Source: a virus. Taken from it: a stretch of 38,549 bases of DNA. The position numbers and the translations under genes were made by a program. Below, piece by piece: positions 12,305 to 22,081 of the stretch (positions are counted from its first letter, which is position 1; each line of letters starts with the position of its first letter). The notes beneath the pieces were generated by a model. That model saw nothing but the letters and a program-made list of their open reading frames with translations, did no database searches and was not told the DNA's origin. The stretch covers positions 1 to 38,549 of IMG/VR virus record IMGVR_UViG_3300024518_004253; one strand, 5' to 3'.

Positions 12305-14266
12305 CTACTTATTGTATGCAATAACGCTATATGTCGCATTTATAGCTATTCTTGTAACCTGTAAAGTTGTTGTCTCTCCTGACTTAATTACACCCAAACT
12401 ATCTATAGTTAACATTATCGGAAAATAAAACGCTCCTGTATATGCTATTCCAGATACAGGTAAAGCATCATCACAAACAGGCCGATAACCCACTGGCAAA
12501 GTTGCTATTACTTCATTTTGTGCTACGGTTGTTAAAGCATCTTTTAATATATACCCTTCAACGCTACACAATACACCTTCCCTTCTTGCTTTTAAACTTG
12601 CAAAATTTGCAGCCGATAAAGTAAAGTTAGCCGCTGCCGTAGGAAAAACAGAAGAACCACCAGACCATCTCCAATCAGACCAGACACCAGTGTTTGTGTC
12701 TCCAAATCTCCACGCAAAAGTATTAGTATTTGCCGGTAAATAAGGGTAATTATTTTGTACAACAATTCCGTCTACATGGTGTTTTATTTCTACTATACCA
12801 TCAAGAGGGAACCCGCTTCCTCCATCACACCGGCCATAACTTAAACCCTTAATAAATGAATTAGGCGGGAACGTTACATCTATTACTTGCTCATTCCCTC
12901 CGGTAACTTGAAAAGAATTTTGGCCTAATTTAGCCGTTAAACTATAAGGGAATACTGTATCAGTTATAATACTTGATATCCATAAATTCATGACCTCATG
13001 AGGATGGACTGTCCTACCGTCTCCAAATGGATCATCCATATAAATATTTGCTGCACCTTTGCTATCTCTTAAATATGCATAGGTATCAATATACACACAT
13101 TGAAATTCTCTAGCTATTTCCTTAATACCTAGACTTATACTTTCATGCCATGTTGCAGCTCGACCATTTGGTTCATCATTAGTTGAGTTTGGAGACATTA
13201 AAACGATTGTTAAATCTTCTATTCCAAGACCTTGAGTTGTTCTAATTTCAGCTAATCCAGCCCTCATATTTGCATAAAAAGTATCTCTATCAGCAGCAGA
13301 ACCATCATTTATTCCCCATCTTAAAAAATAAATATCTGGATTTAAAGCTAAATCCTGTGCTAAAAATGTGGATAACCAATCGGCTGAAGGTGATCCGGCA
13401 TGACCTGAGTTCAAAGAGGCTAACCCATACTGAGTATTCATCCCTAGTCTAAAAGCTGAGTTTTTGAATAAATTGTTTATTGTATATGTTGGATCTGTTA
13501 TCCCTGAACCGCCAATACCTTCCGTAGTACTATCACCAGAAAAGACCGCTACAGGTGCTTGACCCCATCCATCAATATATCCCTGATGAAAATGCGACAT
13601 ATATTCTTGACCAAATACATATTTAAAATTATCTTTTTCAGAATTAGATTGAGATGTTCCACCAATAACATTTTCTAATAATTTACCTGGACCAATTATT
13701 TTAATACCATTTAAATTAACTAATGATGGAACATAAAAAACATCTTCTATAAAAATCTCTTTTTCTGAAGCTGCAATTACAGCATTAACAATAACACTAT
13801 CATTTGTTACACCATCACCTATTGCACCAAACCATATAGGATTTAAAGGATATGTCAAAGGTTTCCATTTATCTAAATTATCTTTCGGTTTATTATTTAT
13901 ATTTGGTGATATATCCGTCCCAGATATTGACCGCCATAATACACCTTCATCTAAAGCTATAGAACCTCTATTATAATAATTTTCAGTATTAAGCCATTCA
14001 GGAACACCACTTTGAAATAAATATTTAACCATCGATGTAAGAAGAAAAAACAAACTATTTATATCTTCTGAATATGGAAGTCGGCTCGATCCTTGATCTG
14101 ATGTTATACCAAATAAACCCTCTAAATATTTAGGGTCACTTTGCATTGAATCAAGATTTTTAGTCGTTGTTGGTGATCCACTAGCCTTTGACCCTATTGC
14201 CCCAAATTCACCAGTTGCAGCAGAATTACCGAAAATCTTTTGTAATACTCTTGTTATTTTTGCCAT
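12305..14266 (-). CDS. Tail fibre/spike with SGNH (GDSL) esterase domain, 653 aa
   Basis: Residues 1-140 are a tail-attachment region. WFGAIGDGVTND (145-156) is the start motif of pectate-lyase-like phage spikes, but the beta-helix is cut short. Residues about 235-435 form an SGNH hydrolase: GDS with nucleophile Ser246, Gly291, GIND with Asn320, and a C-terminal GDGRTVHPH supplying Asp and His. Such domains de-acetylate surface polysaccharide, so this is probably the receptor-binding and capsule-modifying protein. The last 200 residues are beta-rich with a fibre-tip-like segment. AGGAGA precedes the ATG. It is the last gene of the tail block, just before lysis. Confidence 0.85.
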   Translation of the reverse strand: MAKITRVLQKIFGNSAATGEFGAIGSKASGSPTTTKNLDSMQSDPKYLEGLFGITSDQGSSRLPYSEDINSLFFLLTSMVKYLFQSGVPEWLNTENYYNRGSIALDEGVLWRSISGTDISPNINNKPKDNLDKWKPLTYPLNPIWFGAIGDGVTNDSVIVNAVIAASEKEIFIEDVFYVPSLVNLNGIKIIGPGKLLENVIGGTSQSNSEKDNFKYVFGQEYMSHFHQGYIDGWGQAPVAVFSGDSTTEGIGGSGITDPTYTINNLFKNSAFRLGMNTQYGLASLNSGHAGSPSADWLSTFLAQDLALNPDIYFLRWGINDGSAADRDTFYANMRAGLAEIRTTQGLGIEDLTIVLMSPNSTNDEPNGRAATWHESISLGIKEIAREFQCVYIDTYAYLRDSKGAANIYMDDPFGDGRTVHPHEVMNLWISSIITDTVFPYSLTAKLGQNSFQVTGGNEQVIDVTFPPNSFIKGLSYGRCDGGSGFPLDGIVEIKHHVDGIVVQNNYPYLPANTNTFAWRFGDTNTGVWSDWRWSGGSSVFPTAAANFTLSAANFASLKARREGVLCSVEGYILKDALTTVAQNEVIATLPVGYRPVCDDALPVSGIAYTGAFYFPIMLTIDSLGVIKSGETTTLQVTRIAINATYSVIAYNK

Positions 14267-14275
14267 TTATTTCTC

Positions 14276-15001
14276 CTAGTATGTTAACCAACCGCCAAAC
14301 GGTGTTTCGCTATAATCTATAAATCCTTCTAAAAACGAGGGTATTCCTAAATTAGTATAATCTAAAAAACCAAACATGTTATTTATATCCTCAACTATTG
14401 TAATTAATAATTTAACTGCCATAGGTTTAGGTAACAATGTTACAGATATTTCCAAAAATGGAAAGACTGATTTATCAACAAAATACTCTATCGTCATATT
14501 TAAATTATCATTCATTTGTATTTTATCGCCAAATGCATCAAATAGTAAACCATCTATTGATTCAGGTGAATAATTAGAATTATTCTGTATTATTTTCAAT
14601 CTAATAATAAATCTTAATTCAGCATCAGTTAAAACATAATTAGAATTAACACCAGTATCATAGTTTATCATATCAGCACTAGGTAAAGGATTCTGCGAAT
14701 AGTCTACAACTCCCACTATATTAGTATATGGGGGTACTTCATCATAATCAACAAAACCCCAATGCAAACCTGTTATATCTTCCTGTACTGTTATTACTCT
14801 TGAAGCTCCTACATATTTTGCAATTATATCAAGTTGAACACCGACAGAATCATCAACATTATAACCATTTTCAACATCTTTCACTAAGTCAAAAATCATT
14901 TGCGACCCTATCAGATTTTCAATATGAGAAACAGCCTTTATTTTAGATCTGTATTGCAATATTAAAAGATTGGAATAATAACTTATCAATTCACTATTCA
15001 T
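14276..15001 (-). CDS. Baseplate/tail protein of the DUF2612 type (241 aa)
   Basis: The N-terminal half (LISYYSNLLILQYR, then KDVENGYNVDDSVGVQLDIIAKYVGASR) matches the DUF2612 phage family, which follows the baseplate J-like gene and corresponds in position to tail protein I, linking the wedge to fibres. The C-terminus has three short repeats around FxDYxxxP (VDYDEVPPY, VDYSQNPLP, IDYSETPFG). It overlaps the J-like gene by 4 nt. Confidence 0.8.
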   Translation of the reverse strand: MNSELISYYSNLLILQYRSKIKAVSHIENLIGSQMIFDLVKDVENGYNVDDSVGVQLDIIAKYVGASRVITVQEDITGLHWGFVDYDEVPPYTNIVGVVDYSQNPLPSADMINYDTGVNSNYVLTDAELRFIIRLKIIQNNSNYSPESIDGLLFDAFGDKIQMNDNLNMTIEYFVDKSVFPFLEISVTLLPKPMAVKLLITIVEDINNMFGFLDYTNLGIPSFLEGFIDYSETPFGGWLTY

Positions 15002-16182
15002 GTAATAGTTATCCTACTTACATCATTTATGAATCTATTTTTTATTAAATCAACAGACACTATTTCTTCCCAAAATATATTGTCTTTCGAAACTTCCATA
15101 CCTGTTATTTTAAAATCATTATTATATTCTTTTACAAAACATGTAACAATTGAAGCTTCCGCATCGTCTCCGATCTGCCACAATACACCTTCAACTATTG
15201 CATTTTTAACATCATCAGAATTAAAAGATTCACCAGGCAATGACAATGACATTCTTATATATAAACCTTCACCTCCTGGCCTATCATATTTTACATTGTA
15301 AAACCTATCATTTGTTCTAGGTACCTGAACTATTTGATCGCCACGCATACCGCAACCAGTTGTTTTTTTAGAATAAATAACTTGCCCTATTTCGTCAGGA
15401 TCACCACCCTCAACTATACACCATATTGTATGTGCTTCAGTTCCGTTTGAATCCGTTACATTTGAATCATTTTCCTCAGCTAATGCAGTTGTTACTCCTT
15501 CAAGATCTTTCAAAGCAGCTTCAAGGCCGTCAAGATTTCCTATTGAAGATATAGCCGTAGAAACTCTACGCCGTACCTTTAACTTAGAATCACTCTCTTC
15601 ATTATTACCGATAGAGTTAGCCCCTGAAGGATTATTTATATTTGTTATTCCAGCTAGTACCGTTTCGCCTGTTGTTATAGTATTGGGCGTAACTTCTACT
15701 TTGCCTATTTCAGCAGCACGGAAATTAAAAGCGGTTACACTTGCACCTACAATAACTTGTGAAGATAATAAATAAAACAAAGTTCCCGCATCATCCTTAA
15801 CAGTATAAAGATCTTTAACGGTAGGATTTAATTCATTAGCCTCAGAATCTAAACCAACAAGATTTAACGCCCTATCCGTTGTTATGTTTATATCTTGAAA
15901 AGTGTATGTTCCTTCATTTCTTGTAATTCCGTTTATTGCAACCCTTTGATCTAATACCCGCCCTAGTGCTTGATCAGGATCAAAACCAGAATTAACACTT
16001 TGAAGTATTTCCCTAATATCTACGCCGTTCTGTGCTTCAATATCAACTTTTTGACCATCAGGACTATTTTGTTCAATATTGATATCATTACCATATATTG
16101 ATTTGTAGCCGTCACCTATTTCAGCTTTAAGCTCTGCCAATGATTTTGTTTGCAATCCATTTTCATCTAATAAATCAGGCAT
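14998..16182 (-). CDS. Baseplate J-like wedge protein (394 aa)
   Basis: It has the Mu gp47 / P2 J family layout: an N-terminal helix (KSLAELKAEIGDGYKSIYG), then a run of beta domains with NEESDSKLKVRRR (about 195-207), the typical E-S-D-x-x-(L/Y)-R block. It forms the ring that triggers sheath contraction. It is flanked by a small zinc-ribbon gene and the DUF2612 gene in the usual baseplate order. The length is typical. Confidence 0.88.
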   Translation of the reverse strand: MPDLLDENGLQTKSLAELKAEIGDGYKSIYGNDINIEQNSPDGQKVDIEAQNGVDIREILQSVNSGFDPDQALGRVLDQRVAINGITRNEGTYTFQDINITTDRALNLVGLDSEANELNPTVKDLYTVKDDAGTLFYLLSSQVIVGASVTAFNFRAAEIGKVEVTPNTITTGETVLAGITNINNPSGANSIGNNEESDSKLKVRRRVSTAISSIGNLDGLEAALKDLEGVTTALAEENDSNVTDSNGTEAHTIWCIVEGGDPDEIGQVIYSKKTTGCGMRGDQIVQVPRTNDRFYNVKYDRPGGEGLYIRMSLSLPGESFNSDDVKNAIVEGVLWQIGDDAEASIVTCFVKEYNNDFKITGMEVSKDNIFWEEIVSVDLIKNRFINDVSRITIT

Positions 16183-16354
16183 TTTTTATAGCCTCATAAA
16201 CAGTTTTATCAACAACCCTTAATTTACGATCACAACAACAAGGTATATTTTTAATAATAATTCTTTTAAATAAACCCCTTGTTTTTATTTTCTTTGTTTT
16301 TGTGTTTTGACCTTTATATTTTTTTCCGCATTTTGTACAGTGATAATATTTCAT
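16175..16354 (-). CDS. Small cysteine-rich protein (59 aa) inside the baseplate operon
   Basis: ATG 16354 overlaps the stop of the upstream gene (TAATG) and has AGGAG 9 nt upstream; its TGA overlaps the J-gene start. The peptide starts MKYYHCTKCGKKYKG and carries a CCC cluster (39-41), giving a plausible four-cysteine zinc ribbon with a very basic middle. It is not a recognised baseplate part. Overlapped starts and stops on both sides indicate it is a real, co-translated gene. Confidence 0.72.
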   Translation of the reverse strand: MKYYHCTKCGKKYKGQNTKTKKIKTRGLFKRIIIKNIPCCCDRKLRVVDKTVYEAIKNA

Positions 16355-17604
16355 TATATTCTACTCCTAAAAGTGTACCCAACACTTACATCTGAACCAT
16401 CAGCATCAGCATCGGCTATTATTGTTAAAGTTGTATCAGCCCATTGTTTTGCACCTAATACACTTGCAAGATCTATGATTGCAGTATCATCTTTAGCAAT
16501 TGCTAAAGACATTATTTCTTGACCACCACTAAAAGCAGTTGCTGATATATCGGCCTGCGCTGGAGTTGTTGGTGTTGAAATATCAACAAAAGAAGGACCT
16601 GTTAAAACTGCATTAAATAAAACCCTAAACGTTATAGCTTTACCACCGTCTACAGCAAGGGTTAATAATCTAGGCTCTAAATATAATTTATTATCTTTGC
16701 CTGCATATGTTCCAGGGTTTTTTATACTGAATAAATAATTATCCCCTAATAACATAGGAGTTAATGGAAAATCATAACCTTCTAGTGTTGTTAATGCTTC
16801 AGGAAATGCTTCACCCTCCGAGCCTGCCACAGCTGATGGTGACATAATTTCAACGGGATCTGTGTTTCCAAAATTTGCAACACCCATTGATATTGGTAAA
16901 CTTGGAATATCTAAAGAGGTTTCTTCATAAAGATTTGAATATTTTATTTTATTAACAATCCTTATTTCTCCACTGTCAGAATCTTCCATAGAAAAATATT
17001 GCATTCCAGCACCAAGCCATTGAAATTGTATTTGATAGACATTAAGCTTTGTTTGATCAAGTAAAGGCTTAACATCTTCGCTCCAATCCTCTTGTTTTAT
17101 CCAAGTATCAACACCTTTAGCCCTTCTTAATATCCCGAATTCAAGTCCATTGTAACCAAAAAATAAACCGTCATTAAAATCACCTATTCCATGAAGCTGT
17201 AAAGAATTTTCTTTTGGAGTTTTAAAGATGGTTGTAAATCGTACTAATCCACCAATACCAGGAGTATATGAAAGACTTGCATCTGTTCTAATAAAAGCAA
17301 CACCGTTTGGATCTGCCCCTGTTGAACACACCGCCATATTTCCAGAATGAGAAACTACACCACCATTCAATACTGTCTGTCGAATAGTTCCAGGATTTAT
17401 ATTATATGCAAATGTCCAACCTGCATGAACTCTAAATTCTGCGACTAATTGCTCGCCAAAAGCTGTTTTTGCTGGTGAATCACCACCAGACTCAACAATA
17501 ACCGGAAGAGGCTCACCACCAGAAGAAACAGCCAAAGCCCTTTTACCATTAGTCTGTGTAACATAAACATCTTTTAAACTTCCTAAACTCTCTATATCAC
17601 TCAT
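16354..17604 (-). CDS. Beta-rich virion protein with lectin-like jelly-roll domain (416 aa)
   Basis: Residues about 45-260 carry a pattern known from phage and giant-virus surface proteins: AEFRVHAGWTFAYNIN, then YTPGIGGLVRFTTIF, GLFFGYNGLEFGILRR and a W-containing strand; this is probably a concanavalin-like sandwich that binds sugars or subunits. The C-terminal 120 residues are a second beta domain. It lies between the gp25-like gene and the J-like gene, where wedge proteins are normally adjacent, so it may be a baseplate-attached adhesin. It has no catalytic motif. Confidence 0.6.
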   Translation of the reverse strand: MSDIESLGSLKDVYVTQTNGKRALAVSSGGEPLPVIVESGGDSPAKTAFGEQLVAEFRVHAGWTFAYNINPGTIRQTVLNGGVVSHSGNMAVCSTGADPNGVAFIRTDASLSYTPGIGGLVRFTTIFKTPKENSLQLHGIGDFNDGLFFGYNGLEFGILRRAKGVDTWIKQEDWSEDVKPLLDQTKLNVYQIQFQWLGAGMQYFSMEDSDSGEIRIVNKIKYSNLYEETSLDIPSLPISMGVANFGNTDPVEIMSPSAVAGSEGEAFPEALTTLEGYDFPLTPMLLGDNYLFSIKNPGTYAGKDNKLYLEPRLLTLAVDGGKAITFRVLFNAVLTGPSFVDISTPTTPAQADISATAFSGGQEIMSLAIAKDDTAIIDLASVLGAKQWADTTLTIIADADADGSDVSVGYTFRSRI

Positions 17605-17607
17605 AAA

Positions 17608-17949
17608 TTAAACCTCTACCGTTGCCGGTCCGTATATTGTTAATATTTCAGCCTGAGCCGAAAAACCTCTAGTACTTCTATTTACATCCGAAGAGTAACT
17701 TTTAATTTTTATTACACCTTCCGACTGAAGTATAACACGTTTAACATCAGAATCCAAAAATGTTTTAGTTCCTTTATCTAAATAGTTTTTATAATCCACA
17801 CCTTCAGCCGGACTTGTAAAACTGTCACCCTTCCATGATTTTAACCGAGTTTTAATATTTAGTAAAACAGCAGCTAAATCTTTTGTATAATCCTGTTTAC
17901 CTTTTCCAAACTGCCAATCATTATCATTATCAAGATTTCTATGTATCAT
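17608..17949 (-). CDS. Baseplate wedge protein, gp25-like (113 aa)
   Basis: DWQFGKGKQDY followed by AAVLLNIKTRLKSWKGD and VKRVILQSEGVIKI is the gp25/GPW lysozyme-like wedge pattern. It nucleates sheath assembly at the baseplate. It overlaps the spike gene by 4 nt. Confidence 0.8.
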   Translation of the reverse strand: MIHRNLDNDNDWQFGKGKQDYTKDLAAVLLNIKTRLKSWKGDSFTSPAEGVDYKNYLDKGTKTFLDSDVKRVILQSEGVIKIKSYSSDVNRSTRGFSAQAEILTIYGPATVEV

Positions 17950-18686
17950 CCTATTTTAACCTCCGATGAACTACCTGTAATTTTTCCTGTTAATTCTAAA
18001 GGTATAGTACCAAGAGATGTTAAAGCCGTTTGTATAGCTGTAATATAAGGAACAAGTATTATTGATACAGGATCGCCTCCACTTGCTAATGGTGTAAGTG
18101 CTGCTATAGCTGTTGTATTTGCAGCACTCCAAGCAGTATTAAAAGAATTATATTTAGCAGCCCAAGCCCAAAATGATGAATCTTCAGCAATAGTACTTTT
18201 TATTTCATCCGCTAACCTGGCCGCAAATTGTTCACTTCCTGGACCTGAAGTACCTAATAGCCGAACTATACCACCATCTGATTTAAAAAAAGCTGTTTTG
18301 GGATTTATCCCAACTAAAGCGATTCCATCAGATAAATTATGCTTTCTTCTTGTTGCGGGTTCTTTAACATTTGCACTATCCCACCAGGTGTCAATATTTC
18401 TATCACTAAATAATACAATACAGTAATCACCTTTTTTAATAGGCATATCCAAATAAGCACCACCACCAGAAATAACAACATAAGGACAATCAACAAGTAA
18501 AGGATAATCTTTAATCTTGTCACCTTGAACCCGTCTTTTTACTTGAATGTTTATTTCTACAGTTTGATCACTATTAACTTTTTCTATTTTCCCTATCTGT
18601 ATACAATTCATATTTGCAAATATAGAGTTTTTTAATTCTGCTAAAACATCATCTAAATCAGGCGGTATTACTGTTTGACTAGTCAT
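17946..18686 (-). CDS. Baseplate central spike, gp138/gpV-like (246 aa)
   Basis: The N-terminal region (about 30-120: IQIGKIEKVN, EINIQVKRRV, LVDCPYVVISGGG, MPIKKGDYCIVLFSDRNID, TRRKHNLSDGIALVGI) matches the OB-fold domain of phage membrane-piercing spikes (Gp138 type). The C-terminus is helical and Ala-rich, ending in a short beta piece (TGKITGSSSEVKIG) rather than a long beta helix. It sits at the tip of the tail tube below the hub. It overlaps neighbours on both sides by 4 nt. Confidence 0.85.
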   Translation of the reverse strand: MTSQTVIPPDLDDVLAELKNSIFANMNCIQIGKIEKVNSDQTVEINIQVKRRVQGDKIKDYPLLVDCPYVVISGGGAYLDMPIKKGDYCIVLFSDRNIDTWWDSANVKEPATRRKHNLSDGIALVGINPKTAFFKSDGGIVRLLGTSGPGSEQFAARLADEIKSTIAEDSSFWAWAAKYNSFNTAWSAANTTAIAALTPLASGGDPVSIILVPYITAIQTALTSLGTIPLELTGKITGSSSEVKIG

Positions 18687-19531
18687 TTTGACACCTCTGT
18701 TAATCCCTTTGCCCCGAAGTATAACTGCAGTGTTGTAACTGCTTCCCCTGGAATAGCCTGTGAAATTGTAACATTATGATTAAAACCCATAATTTTATAT
18801 TGTCCGTTATATATTTCTTCTAAGCTGTTAACCTCACATACAACGCCTACCTGAGATTCAGGAAGAAATAATACCGGAACAGTTAAAAAAGTATCTTGCC
18901 GCTTCGGTGTAGCTAATAATTGATTAGAATGTAATACAATTACTTTCCCTTTTATTGTCTCATCATCAGTTAAAACATTTACTGTTTCATTATCTATAAA
19001 ATATTGACCATCTGTTATATCTGATAAAACCGTAGCAGATTGACCCAATAATACTTGTCCCCTTGGAGAGTCACCAGTAGATTGACTACCAAAAACACCC
19101 GCCAAAACATTAGGCATATCATTTATTATGCTTTTCAAAACATCTACTTTTGAAGTTTTTTTATTTACTGTCTGAGATGTAAAACCGTTTTGTATTGCGT
19201 CTAATCCATCAAAACAATCTATTGATGTAATCCATTCAGTTTTTTGTTTTGTTGAATTAGCTTCATATATATTACCAGTGAAAACCTCTTTTAAACTATT
19301 TCCATATCCAGCCCTTAAAGATATTTTCCAATATTCAGTAGTTACATATCTATCTTTATATATCTGACTTCTAGTATTTTTACCAAGATTATATATTTTT
19401 AATTGACACCTATTTGCAGAGGCTAAAGTATTTCTGGTTATATTAAACATAAGAGTAAATGGAGGATTAATAGTTATAGATTTTCCATTAAGTGTTATTA
19501 TATTTAATTGATAATTTCTTTGAAACTTCAA
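18683..19531 (-). CDS. Baseplate hub protein, gpD/gp27-like (282 aa)
   Basis: PPFTLMFNITRNTLASANRCQLKIYNL and ISLRAGYGN...VFTGNIYEA mark the barrel domains of the tail hub that closes the tube and holds the spike. It sits between the plug gene and the spike gene in standard order. The assignment rests on strand pattern and gene order. Confidence 0.78.
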   Translation of the reverse strand: MKFQRNYQLNIITLNGKSITINPPFTLMFNITRNTLASANRCQLKIYNLGKNTRSQIYKDRYVTTEYWKISLRAGYGNSLKEVFTGNIYEANSTKQKTEWITSIDCFDGLDAIQNGFTSQTVNKKTSKVDVLKSIINDMPNVLAGVFGSQSTGDSPRGQVLLGQSATVLSDITDGQYFIDNETVNVLTDDETIKGKVIVLHSNQLLATPKRQDTFLTVPVLFLPESQVGVVCEVNSLEEIYNGQYKIMGFNHNVTISQAIPGEAVTTLQLYFGAKGLTEVSK

Positions 19532-19875
19532 ATTTTAGCCTCTTTGTAACTCTCGTTTATCTGTTCAACCTCTTCAGGTGTTAAAACTCCCAACAATACA
19601 CGACCACTTGATAAATCGTTAATTATAAATGGTTCTGTATCATCTATTACATTAACATTCAAACCAAATGGTATAATTTTATCATACTGCTGCAATAAAT
19701 TAGGACTATTACAAACTCTTAAACCATTAACAATAAAACTATTCCATTCTAAATCCATATACCACATCTTTATTGATGGTTTAAATGTTAAGGTAATTTG
19801 TATTGAATCACCATTTTCAATTACAGTAGTTAAACTTTGAGAGCTTAAAGCCTGTATACCTTCTAATATTTTCAT
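19528..19875 (-). CDS. Baseplate plug-like protein (115 aa)
   Basis: A small all-beta protein with MWYMDLEWNSFIVNGLRV, LLQQYDKIIPFG and a C-terminal LLGVLTPEEVEQI, the pattern of the phage baseplate plug family found between the Dit-like and hub genes of this type of myophage. It overlaps neighbours by 4 nt and 1 nt. Confidence 0.72.
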   Translation of the reverse strand: MKILEGIQALSSQSLTTVIENGDSIQITLTFKPSIKMWYMDLEWNSFIVNGLRVCNSPNLLQQYDKIIPFGLNVNVIDDTEPFIINDLSSGRVLLGVLTPEEVEQINESYKEAKI

Positions 19876-20669
19876 TACAAAGCCCCTACAGCACTAAATA
19901 AAAACGATTCTGTTCTACCTTGTATTTTACCTATATCCTCAGTTTCTTCTATCTGAACCTCTTCCCTCGGTGTATCGATATAATTATTAAAATCTGTTTT
20001 TTCTATATCTGCAAATCTCAATTGCTTTAATGAAACAGATATATTTGTTATTTCTTTTGTTTCTGTGTCCTGGGAAAAACCAATATTTGTTATTCTCATA
20101 TCTTCGAAATAATCCCAAGGTGTTTGAACAGTTAATAAAGATGAACTTTGCCACAATGAATATAAACTATTATAAGCTTTTTCCTGTGCTGTTTCTTTAA
20201 CACCTTCACCTTCAAAAAAATCAACTATATTCTGTATTCTATCAACAGATTGATTTATTTTAGATATTGCAGATTCTGCAAATAAAGTAGATTTTTGAAC
20301 ATCTTGAACAAATCCCGGTGTTAAATCTCCTAGATATGCATCAACAGTTTCAAGTCTATTATTTATTTCTGACAGTTCCCCCTCAATTCCTTCAGGAGGC
20401 CTAAATACCAACTCACCGATCAAGCCGGACAACATAATAACTATAGGTTTTTTTATTTCATGATCATTTATATAACTATTATTTTCTGTGTAATGGTCTG
20501 TAATTTCTGAAGATAAATCTATAGATTCATTTTCAGGGATATCAAATAAAAAACCCGAAATACCTTTAGCAGATTTTGGTCTAACAATAGTATTTGCTGA
20601 GTTGTTTAAATAACCGGAAGAGTCGCTGCCCCTTGGTTCTGTCTTAGGTCCTACCGTATCAAATGACAT
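19875..20669 (-). CDS. Dit-like tail/baseplate protein (264 aa)
   Basis: SAKGISGFLFDIPENE (34-49), then EITDHYTENNSYINDHEIKKP and VIMLSGLIGELV is the N-terminal Dit-like signature; QTPWDYFEDMRITNIGFSQDTET...ISVSLKQLRFA completes the domain. A helical insertion (about 118-175) is present. It forms the ring joining the tube end to the hub. It starts 3 nt after the tape measure stop. Confidence 0.78.
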   Translation of the reverse strand: MSFDTVGPKTEPRGSDSSGYLNNSANTIVRPKSAKGISGFLFDIPENESIDLSSEITDHYTENNSYINDHEIKKPIVIMLSGLIGELVFRPPEGIEGELSEINNRLETVDAYLGDLTPGFVQDVQKSTLFAESAISKINQSVDRIQNIVDFFEGEGVKETAQEKAYNSLYSLWQSSSLLTVQTPWDYFEDMRITNIGFSQDTETKEITNISVSLKQLRFADIEKTDFNNYIDTPREEVQIEETEDIGKIQGRTESFLFSAVGAL

Positions 20670-20672
20670 ATA

Positions 20673-22043
20673 TTATTCATCCCTTGGAATTTGTGCTGAG
20701 GCTGCATTTAAAGAATCTTCCATCATCCTAAAAGCTGTTCTACCTGTTGTTTCTGGATCATTAGATCCATTAACCACCATATTCATATTATTTGTAGTAT
20801 CTCCACCCTTTCCAATTAAATTTAAAAATGAATCTTTCAAAGAGGCTAAATATTCTTTTTTACTCATGCTTTTAAGTTCTAAATCTTTGGCCTGTCTCGC
20901 AGCCATTCCAGCCTCTAATCTACTTTTACCTTCAGCACTTGGAATAATAGCATCTTTTGTTTTCTGAACCACCGACTTTATTGTTCCTGTTCGCTCTTCC
21001 CATTCTTTTATCGCTTTTATACCTTCAAGAATTTTATCAATAAAATTACTGAATCCCTCTGATTTTTCCATAAAATCACCAAATAGAGATTTTCCACCCT
21101 GAGAATATATATATAAATCATCCATAATTGCAATTAATAATAATAATCCAGCAGTCATTAATCCAATAGGTGATAACAATAAAGCAGAATTTAAAAGAGC
21201 TACAGCACCTAACACACCCATAATACCAACTTTCCAACCAACAGTTTTAGTAATTAAATCATCGATACCAGTTACAGTATTAATAATAGCGCCTGTAAAT
21301 TTTGATACCCATTTAAACCCTAATTTAAAACCCTCGATTATTCCATCTTCATTTTTTTGAATAAAGGTCGTTACTCTTTTAGTTAATAATAATATTTGAG
21401 GTGATAAACCAACAGTTATCTGAGCTTTCATATAATTTATTGCTCTTGATGCTAGATCAATACTAGCCTTAGTTTGATTCATTGTTTTAATTGCAGATGG
21501 TGATATTATAAAAGCATTAGAGGCCATTTGATTAAACTGTTCATTTGTTAATTCTAAAGTTTGTAATAATCCAGCACCTACCCCCAATTGAGATAAAGCA
21601 TTTTTTTTCATAGCTGGATCTAAGTCTTTTATTTTTGTTCTTAAATCCTCTAATATTTTTAATGGGTCCTGGTTAGGATCTACACCAAGCAATTGATAAC
21701 CAGAAATATTACCCTGGCCTAATTTAATTTTTTCCCTTGCATCTGCTAAAGCTTTAACCGCTGCCGTTACTGATTCTATAGGTTGTCCAGTTTGTTCAAC
21801 TACAGATTGCCATTTTTGAAACTCACTTGTATTAATTCCAGTTTCTACCTGTAATTGATTAAAGGCTACTGCTGCATTTAAAGCGTCTGAAGTAATTTTT
21901 CTAATAGCTAAAGCAGTTCCAGCAGCTACACCAGTAACAGCAATCAAACCAGTTTTAACCGTATTCATAGACTTAGCAAAACTTTTAGCCTTTGCCTCAT
22001 CTGTTTTTAGTCCTATCCTAGCGAATAAATCAACTATAGTCAT
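20673..22043 (-). CDS. Tail tape measure protein (456 aa)
   Basis: It starts TIVDLFARIGLKTDEAKAKS, typical of short tape measures, with long helices, a Gly/Ala-rich start, and two or more hydrophobic helices at about 270-310 (VGIMGVLGAVALLNSALLL, LLLLIAIMDDLYIY) that enter the host membrane. At about 0.15 nm per residue a tail near 70 nm is implied. It is separated from the chaperone gene by a rho-independent terminator, which would lower its expression relative to tube and sheath. AGGGG lies 6 nt upstream of the ATG. Confidence 0.88.
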   Translation of the reverse strand: MTIVDLFARIGLKTDEAKAKSFAKSMNTVKTGLIAVTGVAAGTALAIRKITSDALNAAVAFNQLQVETGINTSEFQKWQSVVEQTGQPIESVTAAVKALADAREKIKLGQGNISGYQLLGVDPNQDPLKILEDLRTKIKDLDPAMKKNALSQLGVGAGLLQTLELTNEQFNQMASNAFIISPSAIKTMNQTKASIDLASRAINYMKAQITVGLSPQILLLTKRVTTFIQKNEDGIIEGFKLGFKWVSKFTGAIINTVTGIDDLITKTVGWKVGIMGVLGAVALLNSALLLSPIGLMTAGLLLLIAIMDDLYIYSQGGKSLFGDFMEKSEGFSNFIDKILEGIKAIKEWEERTGTIKSVVQKTKDAIIPSAEGKSRLEAGMAARQAKDLELKSMSKKEYLASLKDSFLNLIGKGGDTTNNMNMVVNGSNDPETTGRTAFRMMEDSLNAASAQIPRDE

Positions 22044-22081
22044 ACTGTACCCCTACTTGATTATACACGATGTTTTTTAAA

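Noticed and set aside
12442-15301. Plus-strand open frames of 60-90 codons opposite the tail genes
   Set aside because: They are antisense to long genes with clear family motifs, lack ribosome sites and give low-complexity Leu/His-rich peptides.
22060-22065. TATAAT on the minus strand just upstream of the tape measure gene
   Set aside because: No convincing -35 box or extended -10, and the predicted start would fall in the gene's ribosome site.
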